A stretch of 64,000 nucleotides of DNA from Catellatospora bangladeshensis (GTDB taxonomy: Bacteria > Actinomycetota > Actinomycetes > Mycobacteriales > Micromonosporaceae), in assembly GCF_016862575.1 (NCBI RefSeq), contig NZ_BONF01000015.1, positions 48,976 through 112,975 on the forward strand. Reading direction: 5' to 3'. Below, piece after piece: positions 46,215 through 55,153 of this stretch (within the stretch, counting starts at the first letter, position 1; each line of letters opens with the position of its first letter). A model generated the notes under the pieces. That model did no database searches, was not told the origin of the DNA, and worked only from the letters and a program-made list of their open reading frames with translations. A program made the position numbers and the translations under genes.

Positions 46215-46823
46215 ATCTTCCGTTACCACCCCGCGTCGCGACTGTGGCGCATCCTGGACTCGCTCGGCTCCGTCATCGTGATCAGCCTGTTCTGGCTCGT
46301 GAGCCTCGGCCTAGTCGTGACGGCGGGAGCGGGAACTGTAGTCGCCTACGAGGTGTGCCGCCGGTACGTCCTGGGCAAGGACGCAGGCCTCTGGGCCATC
46401 ACCACGAAGGCCTTGCGGCAGAGCTGGAGGCAGGCGACCGTCATCGGCCTGCTGGCCGTCCCGGTCGCGGCCGTGGGCATCCTGACGCTCTCCTACCTGC
46501 CCACTCTCGGGCTGGCGGAGGTCTGGGTGCCGCTCATTGTCGTCGGGCTTTTCCTCCTGCTCCTGGTCTTCTGGTGCCTGCCCCTCGCAGCCCGCTTCAC
46601 CAACCCCACCTGGCGCCAGATGCTCAACGGGCTCACGTTGGGGCTGACGACGCCCAGCCTGACGTTCCTGCTCGGGATCGCCGTGGTCCTCGGGGGCGTC
46701 GCCATCTGGAACTTCATGCCCGCGGTGTTCGTGGCGCCCGGCCTGATCCTCCTGTGGTGGTGCTACCTGCTCGAGCGGTTCTTCGTCGCCCGGGGGTACG
46801 TGCAACCGGAGGCGGAGGTCTGA
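46215..46823 (+). CDS. DUF624/YesL-family membrane protein, unusual start
   Basis: A small polytopic protein of the YesL (DUF624) family, which often accompanies LplABC-type sugar importers; its role is unknown. Helices lie at about residues 20-45, 72-92, 100-122, 143-163 and 165-185. The family's usual N-terminus (short 'FRY-P-SRLWR' segment before helix 1) is encoded from 46215, where GAAAGG stands 8 bases ahead, but the codon is ATC, not ATG. The frame is closed by a stop at 46200-46202, and the first normal start is GTG at 46278, which lacks a ribosome binding site and drops 21 residues. Either ATC is used, or the start codon has mutated. Confidence 0.7.
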   Translation: MFRYHPASRLWRILDSLGSVIVISLFWLVSLGLVVTAGAGTVVAYEVCRRYVLGKDAGLWAITTKALRQSWRQATVIGLLAVPVAAVGILTLSYLPTLGLAEVWVPLIVVGLFLLLLVFWCLPLAARFTNPTWRQMLNGLTLGLTTPSLTFLLGIAVVLGGVAIWNFMPAVFVAPGLILLWWCYLLERFFVARGYVQPEAEV

Positions 46824-46883
46824 CGCTCTCCAGCCGTGGACCTGAGTTGTCTCGGGGTGAGGCTCCGTCAAGAAGGAGTAGTT

Positions 46884-47303
46884 GTGGAGGTCCTGAAGGA
46901 CTACGTCCTCGGGGACACGATCGCCCGCTACATGCGGCCTGGTCCGGGCGGGCCGGTGGGAATGATGCTCTTCCCGGCGGCAATGGCAGGTCAGGTCGCC
47001 GAGAAGTCGTCTGCCATCGACTCGCTCGTCCAGATCAAGACCGTCGGTGACACATACCCAGGCGGTTCGGCCGGTCGTACGTTGCAGAACGGAGGCACTG
47101 TCGCCACGCTCACCGTCGAGTCGCAGCTCGAGGTCACGACCGACGCCGGTGTCACGGTCGTGACCCTCCTGCGCACGCACCAAGGGTGCCTCGTCGAACG
47201 CCGGCAATCCCGATTCGCGCCGGCTGCCGTAATCGGACTCGCCACCGTCTCGCAAGGTAATCGCACTCAGACGCAGACCTCCAGGTACCGATGGAAACTC
47301 TAG
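46884..47303 (+). pseudogene. N-terminal fragment of a GH36 alpha-galactosidase
   Basis: GTG at 46884 follows AAGGAG by 6-8 bases and starts a 139-residue frame. Its first ~110 residues read like the N-terminal beta-domain of a GH36 alpha-galactosidase ('VKDYVLGDTI'-like start, 'IDSLVQIKTVGDTYPGG', 'GRTLQNGGTVATL'). It then changes into unrelated sequence (after ~residue 112) and stops. GH36 enzymes have ~700 residues, so the catalytic domain is missing. The 16-bp gap to the GH120 gene suggests a deletion joined the two. It may still be translated. Confidence 0.6.
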
Positions 47304-47318
47304 AAACCGAGATCATCA

Positions 47319-49406
47319 ATGACCAGCAGCGCTCTTGCTTTCCCCGTCCCCGAGGCTGAGGTTACCGGCGTGGAGCTGCACGTCGCGAAGTCTGGTTCCG
47401 ACACCGCCGCCGGAACCGCGCAGGCCCCCCTGCTCACGATCGGCGCTGCCGCGGCGCTGGCTCAGCCGGGGGACACCGTCGTCGTGCACGAAGGCGTGTA
47501 CCGCGAGTGGGTCAACCCGCCGCGCGGCGGTACGGCTGCTGCGCCGATCACCTACCAGGCTGCGCTGGGCGCGGATGGCCTGTTCGAGAAGGTGACGATC
47601 TCGGGTGCTGAGGTGATCGGCGACTGGCATCCGCACGCCGGCTCGGCGGGCCGGGTCTGGGTGGCGACCGTGCCGAACTCCCTGTTCGGGTCGCGCAACC
47701 CCTACCTCGAGCGCATCGGTGGGGACTGGTTCTTCGACCAGGTCAACACCTGGCACACAGGCGAGGTGTATCTCGACGGCAAGTCGTTGTACGAGTCGCT
47801 GACCATGGCCGGCGTCGAGCACCCCGAGGTCACCGTGGACTCGTCCGACCAGGCGGGCTCGCTGCTGACCTGGTACTGCGAGGTGGGCGACGACGTCACC
47901 ACGATCTGGGCGAACTTCGGGGGCGCCGACCCGGCGGAGCACCAGATCGAGATCAACGCGCGCAAGTTCGTCTTCTGGCCCGCCGCCACCGGCATTGACT
48001 ACATCACGGTGCGCGGCTTCATCCTGACGAAGGCCGCCACGCAGTGGGCCCCGCCCACGGCGCTGCAAGAGGGCCTGATCGGCCCGCACTGGTCGAAGGG
48101 CTGGGTGATCGAGGACAACACGATCACCGACTCGAAGAACGTCGGCGTCTCGCTGGGCAAAGAGGCCAGCACCGGGCAGAACGAGGCCGCCGCAGGGCCG
48201 AAGGGCGCCAAGGGCGGCACACAGCGCGAGCGCGAGGTGATCCAGCGGGCGCTCGCCCTGCGCGGGCCCGCCGCGGGCGAGCCGCACCCGTGGGACCGGG
48301 ATCACGTCGGCTCCCACACGGTGCGCCGCAACACGATCCGGGACTGCGAGCAGGCCGGCATCGTCGGGCACCTGGGGGCGGCGTTCTCGACCATCAGCGA
48401 CAACCACATCTCCCGCATCCACGTGAAGCGTCAGTGGCACGGCGCCGAGGTGGCCGGCATCAAGCTGCATGCCGCGATCGACACCGTGATCAGCGGGAAC
48501 ACCATCCATCACACGCACCGTGCCCTGTGGCTCGACTGGCAGGCCCAGGGCACACTGGTGCGGCGCAACGTCTTCTACGCCTCCACCGCCGAAGACTTCA
48601 TGGTCGAGGTCTGCCACGGCCCGTACCTCGTGGACTCGAACCTGTTCCTGTCACCGTGGGCGGTCAAGGACATGTCCAGCGGCGGCGCGTACGTGCACAA
48701 CTACATCGCCGGTCGCATCGCGAACTGCACCGAGCACCAGCGGTACACCCCGTACCACCTCCCGCACTCCACGGCCGTCTACGGAGTCTCGAACATCCTC
48801 GGTGGAGACAACCGGTTCTACAACAACGTCTTCGTCGGCGACGGAGCGCGCGCCGAGCACACCGAACCGCAGTCGGATTCGACGCTCGCGAGCTTCTGGT
48901 CCGGCGCGATCGACGTGGACGGCGTGCCCGGGCAGGCCACCTTCATGCCCACCCCGGTGGGCACCTCGCAGTACGACGCCTACCCGACGGCGCAGGAGTA
49001 CCCGAACGAGCACGGCAACGCGATGGCCGGGCCACGCCTCCCGGTCTGGATCGAGGGCAACCTCTACGCGGAGGGCGCCGAGCCGTTCCGCGCGGAACCC
49101 ACGGCCATCATCACAGGCGCGTCACCCGTGCGAGTCGAGGTGCTCGACACCGCAGCCGGCACCCTTCGCGTCGAGGTGACCCACCTGGGCACCCACGTGG
49201 TCGCCCCGGTGACCACCGACCGCCTCGGGACCAGCTACCAAGCCGAGATGGGCTACACCAACCCCGACGGGTCTGACCTGGACCTGAGCGCCGACCTCTG
49301 TGGGATCCTCCGAGGTGAGGTCGTGCCCGGGCCTTTCGCCACATCGGCGCCCGTCACCCGGATACTCGCCGCGCCAGAACCGGCGGGCCGGCAGCCCATT
49401 GCCTGA
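47319..49406 (+). CDS. GH120-type beta-xylosidase (right-handed beta-helix)
   Basis: A 695-residue intracellular protein with a parallel beta-helix (repeated 'DNTITDSKNVGVSL', 'SDNHISRIHV', 'SGNTIHHTHRALWL'). The N-terminus 'HVAKSGSDTAAGTAQAPLLTI' followed by 'PGDTVVVHEGVYREWVNPP' and 'GDWFFDQVNT' fits GH120, the family of XylC from Thermoanaerobacterium. Asp406 (WLDWQ) and Glu430 (FMVEVCHG) sit at about the spacing expected for the catalytic pair. There is no signal peptide. It would act on imported xylo-oligosaccharides beside GH39 and GH43. ATG 47319 has no strong ribosome binding site, so it may depend on upstream translation. Confidence 0.8.
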   Translation: MTSSALAFPVPEAEVTGVELHVAKSGSDTAAGTAQAPLLTIGAAAALAQPGDTVVVHEGVYREWVNPPRGGTAAAPITYQAALGADGLFEKVTISGAEVIGDWHPHAGSAGRVWVATVPNSLFGSRNPYLERIGGDWFFDQVNTWHTGEVYLDGKSLYESLTMAGVEHPEVTVDSSDQAGSLLTWYCEVGDDVTTIWANFGGADPAEHQIEINARKFVFWPAATGIDYITVRGFILTKAATQWAPPTALQEGLIGPHWSKGWVIEDNTITDSKNVGVSLGKEASTGQNEAAAGPKGAKGGTQREREVIQRALALRGPAAGEPHPWDRDHVGSHTVRRNTIRDCEQAGIVGHLGAAFSTISDNHISRIHVKRQWHGAEVAGIKLHAAIDTVISGNTIHHTHRALWLDWQAQGTLVRRNVFYASTAEDFMVEVCHGPYLVDSNLFLSPWAVKDMSSGGAYVHNYIAGRIANCTEHQRYTPYHLPHSTAVYGVSNILGGDNRFYNNVFVGDGARAEHTEPQSDSTLASFWSGAIDVDGVPGQATFMPTPVGTSQYDAYPTAQEYPNEHGNAMAGPRLPVWIEGNLYAEGAEPFRAEPTAIITGASPVRVEVLDTAAGTLRVEVTHLGTHVVAPVTTDRLGTSYQAEMGYTNPDGSDLDLSADLCGILRGEVVPGPFATSAPVTRILAAPEPAGRQPIA

Positions 49407-49410
49407 TCAT

Positions 49411-49662
49411 CCTGCGCAGGCTGTGGTCCTCGGGCAGCCACACGGGCTGACGTGGATGGCCGACGCGGGGGTGCCCGTGCACGTCCTGCGCAAGATCGCC
49501 GAGCACGGTTCCCTGACCACGACACAGCGCTACCTGCATCCCGACCGACGCGCGATCGAGGCCGCCGGGGAATCACTCAGCACACATCTAGCAGTTACTC
49601 AACGCGACGTGAGAGGTGTCGCGATGGTGTCCTGTTCCCCAACTGGTTCCCAGCGATCATGA
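49411..49662 (+). pseudogene. C-terminal fragment of a tyrosine recombinase (integrase)
   Basis: One frame reads as the end of a phage-type integrase: 'HGLTWMADAGVPVHVLRKIAEHGSLTTTQRYLHPD', containing what corresponds to the conserved H-x-x-R region's downstream part, the second His and the catalytic Tyr (QRYLHP). The upstream catalytic domain is missing because the GH120 gene runs directly into it. About 84 codons remain. The end points toward the tRNA-derived attachment sequence 88 bp away, the usual position for such integrases. Confidence 0.75.
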
Positions 49663-49749
49663 CCGACAACCGATGAGTCCGACTGTCGCGACATAGAGCA
49701 AGGGCCTTGACCAGCAGAAACGCCAGCCAAGGCCCTTGTACTCGCACTG

Positions 49750-49793
49750 TCGGGCTGGCCGGATTCGAACCGACGACCCCTTGACCCCCAGTC
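49750..49793 (-). other. 3' half of a tRNA-Pro(GGG) gene: attachment-site core
   Basis: Leftward, the sequence runs from an anticodon loop CTGGGGG (anticodon GGG) through variable loop, T arm (GTCGG-TTCGAAT-CCGGC) and acceptor strand CAGCCCG with discriminator A at 49750. The 5' half is absent: no D arm or CGGGCTG acceptor strand lies to the right, and homology breaks within the anticodon stem. Such half-tRNAs are left where integrative elements insert at tRNA 3' ends. It is not a functional tRNA. Confidence 0.8.
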
Positions 49794-50337
49794 ATAAAAG
49801 GGGTCAGCGGTGTACTAGGCAACGTTTGCCGAGGTCGCCAGAAGTATAAAGTGCCCGAGTCAAGGGGTCTGTGATCGCACCAACTCTGCGTCGTGTTTGC
49901 CCAGCTCAAGTGACTGCCGAGCTAGAACTCAATTCGGGAAACATCCCAAGATGGACATACGTCCAGGCTACTGTCGCGGCCCGCCGACCCGCTGCTGCTT
50001 TCGCCGGGTAATCAGTGCCGACGGGCCGATCACTCTAGTGATCGGCAGCCGGCCGCTCAGCAGCGCAACCGAGGCCGGTCGGCAACCGCCCGAGGCGACG
50101 GTCATGTAGCGCTGATACCCAGCGGGCAAGCGCCGGACATCAGCGATCGAACGAATTGGACAATTGGGGCCTCATCTGGCCCAGGACGAACCGCCGTCCG
50201 AGAGCCCGGCACCACGACCGGCCACGACCTGGCCTTGGTCACCACCAACCTGTGCACCCCACCCCTTCCGGCATGGGCCGGGATCATAGCGACCGGATCC
50301 GGTACGGCGATGACGCCAAGGTCGCGACAGCTGGACC
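49794..50337. other. Noncoding gap right of the attachment core
   Basis: No gene is supported here. Base composition is a little less GC-rich than elsewhere. A second AGTCAAGGGGTC-like segment near 49858 resembles part of the tRNA core but in the opposite orientation. Confidence 0.4.
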
Positions 50338-51114
50338 TTACGCCCACGTTCTGAACTGCGGGTCTCGGCCGGATACTGCCCGAGCATGGCTGTAGGCGTA
50401 CTCGGGCGGGATGAGCGTGCGGACGTTGTACTCCGCGTACTCGGGTTGCGGGCTCAACGTAGCGACCAGGTCCGGTTTGATCGACAGATCCTCGGTGGTG
50501 ACGTAGAGCGGAAGAAGCCACTGGTAGCTTCCCTCATCGGCGTTGCGGTCACAGTACCACTGGGGAACAGCCGCCTGGTTGCCCCGCTTGTGCGCCAGCT
50601 CCAACGCCGCGTAGATGCACAGAAAGCGTTGGTGCGTGGTCAAGGCGGGGAAGCGTTCCTCCATCCGCGGTTCATGATCGTCTAGATAGTGTTCGAAGTT
50701 GTAGGCGAGTTTGTATTCCGGGTGGTACGGCGGTATCTCGTAATCCGGAGCCGGCGGTGCCTCCTCGTCGTGCTCCACATTGTCGTCGTCGCGCACTACG
50801 AATCTTTCCCGGGCGAACAGTCGCTTATAGAAGTACGGCTGCTTGCCGGACAGCCTGTTCTTCACGCCGAGGATCGTCAACGGCTCCCCCTCGCGGGTGA
50901 CCAGCGAACCGGCGCGGAACAGGCAGTACGCCCCCTCCGGACTTGTCCGGACCTTTCCCTGCTTGTGCGAGATCTCAAAGTTGTCGCGCACGTAGTCGTA
51001 GAGGTAACGAAGGTCGTGGCCCCAGTCCTCGTTGATCGCCGCCTTCGCGATGTCGTTGCGATAGTCGTCCCGGCTGTCACTGAACGGCATCCAGATGAAG
51101 TCATTGAGTTTCAT
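50338..51114 (-). CDS. DUF3825-domain protein
   Basis: A 258-residue soluble protein starting at ATG 51114, which overlaps the end of the TPR gene by 14 bp. It matches, from memory, DUF3825: 'LRYLYDYVRDNFEISHKQGKV', 'CLFRAGSLVTREGEPL', 'ALELAHKRGNQAAVPQWY' and 'WLLPLYVTTEDLSIKPDLVATL'. DUF3825 is found alone or fused to OST-HTH and other nucleic-acid-binding domains and is a suspected RNA-related or conflict domain, but no activity is established. It is the last gene of a four-gene operon. Confidence 0.8.
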   Translation of the reverse strand: MKLNDFIWMPFSDSRDDYRNDIAKAAINEDWGHDLRYLYDYVRDNFEISHKQGKVRTSPEGAYCLFRAGSLVTREGEPLTILGVKNRLSGKQPYFYKRLFARERFVVRDDDNVEHDEEAPPAPDYEIPPYHPEYKLAYNFEHYLDDHEPRMEERFPALTTHQRFLCIYAALELAHKRGNQAAVPQWYCDRNADEGSYQWLLPLYVTTEDLSIKPDLVATLSPQPEYAEYNVRTLIPPEYAYSHARAVSGRDPQFRTWA

Positions 51115-51886
51115 CGCGAGCCTCCGATATTCCCGATGGCCCGACGTGCGAGGCAGCGTCCTCCGTCTGCTCGGCCTGGCCGTCGTTGCGAACCATCTGG
51201 CGAGCCGATCCGAGGTGCCGTCGGATGCGGCCGAGGTTGAGCAGCAGGGCAGCGAGGTTCCGTTCAGCTCCGCGCTGGTTGCGCATGCACTCCACAGCCG
51301 TCTCGTACGCGACCGCGGCCTCGGACAACCTGCCCTGCGCTTGGTAAACATCGCCGATGTCGCGCAACACTGTGGCGTACGAGACGGGATCGGTCGGCCG
51401 TTCGACCAGATCGAGGGCGATCCGGTACGCGCTGAGGGCCTCGTCGTACGCGCCTTGCTCGCCTGCGTCGCCGAGGCGTTCATAGGTTTGGCCGAGACGA
51501 TGCACTCGCACGGCCCGGCGGTCCTGTTCCATCTCGGGCGCATGGGTGGCGAGCAGATCTCTGGCGTCGTCCAGCGCCGAGCGTGCCTGCGGCAGTTTCA
51601 TGCCGTCGATGAGGCTGTCGGCCAGCGACAGCATCGTTGTCACCAGGTCACCCGGGTCGCGTGCGCCGTCGAGTTGCTTGTACTGGACGGCCTGCCGGTA
51701 GTTCACCACCGCCTGGTCGGCGTCGCCCCTTGCCTTGTGGACGTCACCGATGTCATGAAGGATCACGCCGTAGAAGCCGGGTTCCTGCTGGCCGTTGATC
51801 AGCGCCAGTGCCTCTTCGAACGCGGAGAGGGCCTCGTCGAGCGCCACCGCGCGCTCTTGGTCCTGAGATGAGTGCTGAGTCGTCAC
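51101..51886 (-). CDS. Small tetratricopeptide-repeat protein
   Basis: A 261-residue all-helical protein with four to five TPR motifs over residues ~15-225 ('VILHDIGDVHKARGDADQAVVNYRQA', 'TVLRDIGDVYQAQGRLSEAAVAYETA' are consecutive examples). The last 40 residues are Gly/Gln/Asp-rich. GTG at 51886 overlaps the stop of the larger TPR gene (GTGA), and its own end overlaps the DUF3825 gene. It is probably a scaffold or sensor in a complex with those partners. Confidence 0.88.
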   Translation of the reverse strand: MTTQHSSQDQERAVALDEALSAFEEALALINGQQEPGFYGVILHDIGDVHKARGDADQAVVNYRQAVQYKQLDGARDPGDLVTTMLSLADSLIDGMKLPQARSALDDARDLLATHAPEMEQDRRAVRVHRLGQTYERLGDAGEQGAYDEALSAYRIALDLVERPTDPVSYATVLRDIGDVYQAQGRLSEAAVAYETAVECMRNQRGAERNLAALLLNLGRIRRHLGSARQMVRNDGQAEQTEDAASHVGPSGISEARDETQ

Positions 51887-54800
51887 TGTGGTGTCTCCTC
51901 TGCGTTCAGCAGATCCGCGGGCGCATGTACCGCCTGCAGATAGTCGTCTGCGGCGACGTCACGGCCGGGGATCGCCAAGGGGTCGCGCTCAAGATCGAGC
52001 AGGTTCCGCCACTCGTTCTGCATGGCATCGGCGAATTGGCCAAGGTCGTAGAGGGCGTCGGCGGACGAGTCCTGGCTGCGCAGTGCCAGCGGCACGGCGC
52101 GTCCTACCCTGCGGCCGATCGTCGGAGGCGCGGCGGGCACGACGACGGACGGCGGCGGTGCCGTCGCCGGTGCGGTCGGCGCAGCCTGTGCCGGTGGTGT
52201 GAGCAGCCTGCGTCCGCGCGTGACCAGGTGATCTGCGAGGTCGAGTCGGCTGCGGGTGGTGTCGGGGTGCTCGTCACCCAGTGTGTGACTGCGAGCGTGG
52301 TAGACGGCGCGGAACAGGATCTCGGCCTCTGCCGACGCAGGGTCGTCTGCGGGGCCGACGGCGCGCGCGGTGGCCTCCGAGTACTGCTCCGTGCGGGTGG
52401 ATTGCGCCCGCTCGCTCCGGGCCGCCAGCACCGTGGCGAGCCAGCTGCAGGTCACCAGGGTGTCGGGATGATCAGCTTGGTGGTCGGGCAGGCGCTGCTC
52501 GGCTTCCCAGATGTCGCGGAGCTCCCTTTCGGCTTCGTCGAGCTGCCCGCGTCGGTACATCCTGATCGCCAGGCCACGTCGGCTGTCGAGGGTGTGCGGG
52601 TGGCCGGGTCCGAGTATCCGCATGCGGGCCTCGTAGACGTCCCGGTAGATCTGTTGCGCCTCGCCCTCGCACTCGTCACCGTTGACCGCAGCGCGATATG
52701 CCTGAGTGATGGCGAGCTGTTGGTAGGTCTCGAGCATATCGAGCAGTGGCGTGAGCAGCTGCGGGTGCCACTGTCGCGGTAGCAGAGCGAGGCCTTGCGG
52801 GGTGTCCCAACCGGCCTGTACCAGGTCGTGGAGCACGCCTTCGGTGTCTTCTGGGACATCGCGCAGCAGGTCGTGGCGCTGTCGGTAGATGGCGCGGAAT
52901 TCGCGTTCGGCCTCGTCGAGCCGTCCGCGCTCGCGCAGTGTCTCAGCGATGAGGTGGCGGGTGCGGAGCGTGGACGCCGGGCTGCCGGAGCACCGTGCGC
53001 GCAGCCTGAGAATCGCATCGAACTCGGTCGCCGCCTCCTCATAGCGACCGGTGGCACTCAGGTACCGTGCCGCCTGCTCTGCGATGTCGGCACAGGCATG
53101 CATGGTCGCCAGGTCGGCCGGCGGAGCCGAGGAGACGAGCCGGCGAAGGTGTAGGCAATGTGGTGTCAGCAGCCGCCACAGTGGCCAGTGGACCGGGCGT
53201 TCGGGGTCGGCGTCCTCCACCGCCCGACGGACCAGGGTGGTCGCCAGGTCCACGTATGCGGGCTGCGATGGTTGCACTTGCGGCCACGCGTGTCCGCGGA
53301 CCTGCGATACGAGTCGAAGAAGGCGCGGCGGACCGTCTCCGGCGTGGTCGTCAGAGCCGCCCCGCACGACGTCGGCCAGGCCCACGTCGCAAAGGGCCTG
53401 TTGCGCTCGGCCTATCGACGCCCGATCACAGCCAGCGAAGAGGCTGTGGGACGCGAATGTCGTGACGTCGAGCAACTGCTGGGGAATGGGCTCGTCGGCG
53501 AGCGTGGCGAGGAGCCCCAGCAATGTGTGCGCGGTGGCCTGCTCCTGGTCGGGGATCAGCTCCAGCGACGGCTTCCAGACGTCGTCGACGGAGGTGATGT
53601 CGGTGAGCGGCCTGGCGCCGCCGGCGACCTCGCCGACGAACTGGATCTCGGCGAGCAGCGCCGGGCATGCGGGATCTGCCGGCCCCGGGTCCAGCTGTGT
53701 GGCGCGGATCACGGCGCAATAGGCGAGGGCTGCCGCCTGGTAGGCGCGCAGGTCGCTCGTCGTGGGGCGTCCGGCGGCCAGCCGCAGCCCGGCGAGCAGC
53801 GGGGTGTCGGGTCCGATGATCCCCGTGGGCGACTGCGGCTCGGCGGCCAACGCGCCGAGCTGTGCGGCGGCGCGTAGGCCGCAGGTGAGTGCGCGCTGCA
53901 GGACGTCACGGATCCATGGCCGCCCGCGCGCGGCGGGGTCCACGGCCTGCGCGGCGACGGCCAGCCGCTGCAGTGCCCAGGCCTCCAGCATGAGCCGGTC
54001 GGCGTGGACCAGCTCTGGCCGGCGTACACCGTGATGAAGCCGCTCGCGACCGACCTGGTAGATCTGTAGCTGCAGCGTGTGCGGGTCGCGGCCGTTCAGC
54101 CGCAGTTCGGCCGTGACGCGCGTGCCGTCGGCGGTGGCGCGCAATCTCACGCCGGTGTGTTTTTCGTCGATGTGGGACGGCAGCGTCCGCAGACGCAGCT
54201 CGGACACTTCCCGGTCGGCGCTGTCGGTGTCCTCGCCCAGGGCCGCACTGATGCTGATCAGATCACTACCGGCAGAGGTGGCGACGATGACCTCGGGCAC
54301 GTCGGCGCCAGACCATTTCAGAATCCGTGCCTGGACCAGCGCCGGGTCGATCATCATCGTCGCGACGAGCTGGGATGTGCCGGCGGTGTCGGCACTCCGC
54401 ACGCCGAGGGCCGCTGAGCACGCCGCGGGCGCGCCTTGTGCTCCTGCAGGAGCGCCGGACACGGCATCGATGGCCACGCTCCAGTCCGTCGCCCCGACGG
54501 CAGTCGGGGGGCCGGCGGCATCGAGTTGATGTGCGCTGGCGGCGAGGTCTGCCGCATCGGGGTGCCCGCTGCCGAGCAGCTCAGCTGCGGCACGGGTCGC
54601 CGCGCGGAGGTCGGGGAACATGCCGGGCGGCAGTTCACGGCGGAGGTAGCCGTCCACGCGATCCAGCAGGCTCGCGGATACCGTCGCGAACTCGGTTCGG
54701 GCCTGCTCCCGCCACCCGAGCAGGTGGATCGCCAGGGCGTCGTCGATCGCCAGGGTGGCCTCGTCGACCGGGACAGGAAGCCAACGGCGTACACCCTGGG

Positions 54801-55134
54801 CGAGTGCGAAGCGCGCCCAGGCGTCCGGCAGTCGCGGGGGCGCGGCCAGCATCGTGACTGGTGGTTTCGGCTGACGCAACGCTGCGCAGGCGTCGGCGTG
54901 CCATCGATTCCCGAACAACGTTCGCAGCAGCGCCAGCGCGTCGGCGTGCGGTGCGGTCCAGGACACCACGCGGCGGGGATCGGTCATGTCGACCCCGACC
55001 AACACGTCCGGTGCCAGCTGGATCAGCGCCGGTCGGATGGGACTCAACCGGCTGCTCCACCAGGTCAGGCTGCCGTGCGGCGTGACGATGAGTCCACCAC
55101 CGGCTGTGTCCGCTATGTGCTCGATCCGTGTCAC
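51883..55134 (-). CDS. Large TPR-containing protein of a probable conflict operon
   Basis: A 1083-residue soluble protein. I chose GTG at 55134 because GGAGGG lies 7 bases upstream. The N-terminal ~600 residues are unrecognised. Residues ~35-75 may form a small beta domain ('GGGLIVTPHGSLTWW'), and ~500-640 look helical and winged-helix-like ('HTLLGLLATLADEPIPQQLLDVTTFA'). TPR-like repeats cover ~640-960 ('RTRHLIAETLRERGRLDEAEREFRAIY', 'GPGHPHTLDSRRGLAIRMYRRGQLDEAERELRDIW'), the 'HPxTLxSRxxLA' type common in NB-ARC/STAND proteins. I see no P-loop, so it is not itself a STAND NTPase. A Pro-rich stretch (~1000-1020) precedes a short C-terminal helical tail. Confidence 0.82.
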   Translation of the reverse strand: MTRIEHIADTAGGGLIVTPHGSLTWWSSRLSPIRPALIQLAPDVLVGVDMTDPRRVVSWTAPHADALALLRTLFGNRWHADACAALRQPKPPVTMLAAPPRLPDAWARFALAQGVRRWLPVPVDEATLAIDDALAIHLLGWREQARTEFATVSASLLDRVDGYLRRELPPGMFPDLRAATRAAAELLGSGHPDAADLAASAHQLDAAGPPTAVGATDWSVAIDAVSGAPAGAQGAPAACSAALGVRSADTAGTSQLVATMMIDPALVQARILKWSGADVPEVIVATSAGSDLISISAALGEDTDSADREVSELRLRTLPSHIDEKHTGVRLRATADGTRVTAELRLNGRDPHTLQLQIYQVGRERLHHGVRRPELVHADRLMLEAWALQRLAVAAQAVDPAARGRPWIRDVLQRALTCGLRAAAQLGALAAEPQSPTGIIGPDTPLLAGLRLAAGRPTTSDLRAYQAAALAYCAVIRATQLDPGPADPACPALLAEIQFVGEVAGGARPLTDITSVDDVWKPSLELIPDQEQATAHTLLGLLATLADEPIPQQLLDVTTFASHSLFAGCDRASIGRAQQALCDVGLADVVRGGSDDHAGDGPPRLLRLVSQVRGHAWPQVQPSQPAYVDLATTLVRRAVEDADPERPVHWPLWRLLTPHCLHLRRLVSSAPPADLATMHACADIAEQAARYLSATGRYEEAATEFDAILRLRARCSGSPASTLRTRHLIAETLRERGRLDEAEREFRAIYRQRHDLLRDVPEDTEGVLHDLVQAGWDTPQGLALLPRQWHPQLLTPLLDMLETYQQLAITQAYRAAVNGDECEGEAQQIYRDVYEARMRILGPGHPHTLDSRRGLAIRMYRRGQLDEAERELRDIWEAEQRLPDHQADHPDTLVTCSWLATVLAARSERAQSTRTEQYSEATARAVGPADDPASAEAEILFRAVYHARSHTLGDEHPDTTRSRLDLADHLVTRGRRLLTPPAQAAPTAPATAPPPSVVVPAAPPTIGRRVGRAVPLALRSQDSSADALYDLGQFADAMQNEWRNLLDLERDPLAIPGRDVAADDYLQAVHAPADLLNAEETPQ

Positions 55135-55153
55135 GTTTCGTCCCTCCACCAGT

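Noticed and set aside
49750..49850. An intact tRNA-Pro gene
   Set aside because: No D arm or matching 5' acceptor strand could be found to the right of the anticodon loop.
49595..49909. Leftward frame containing 'GSNPASPT'
   Set aside because: This peptide is the translation of a tRNA T arm and acceptor end. It confirms the tRNA fragment and is not a protein gene.
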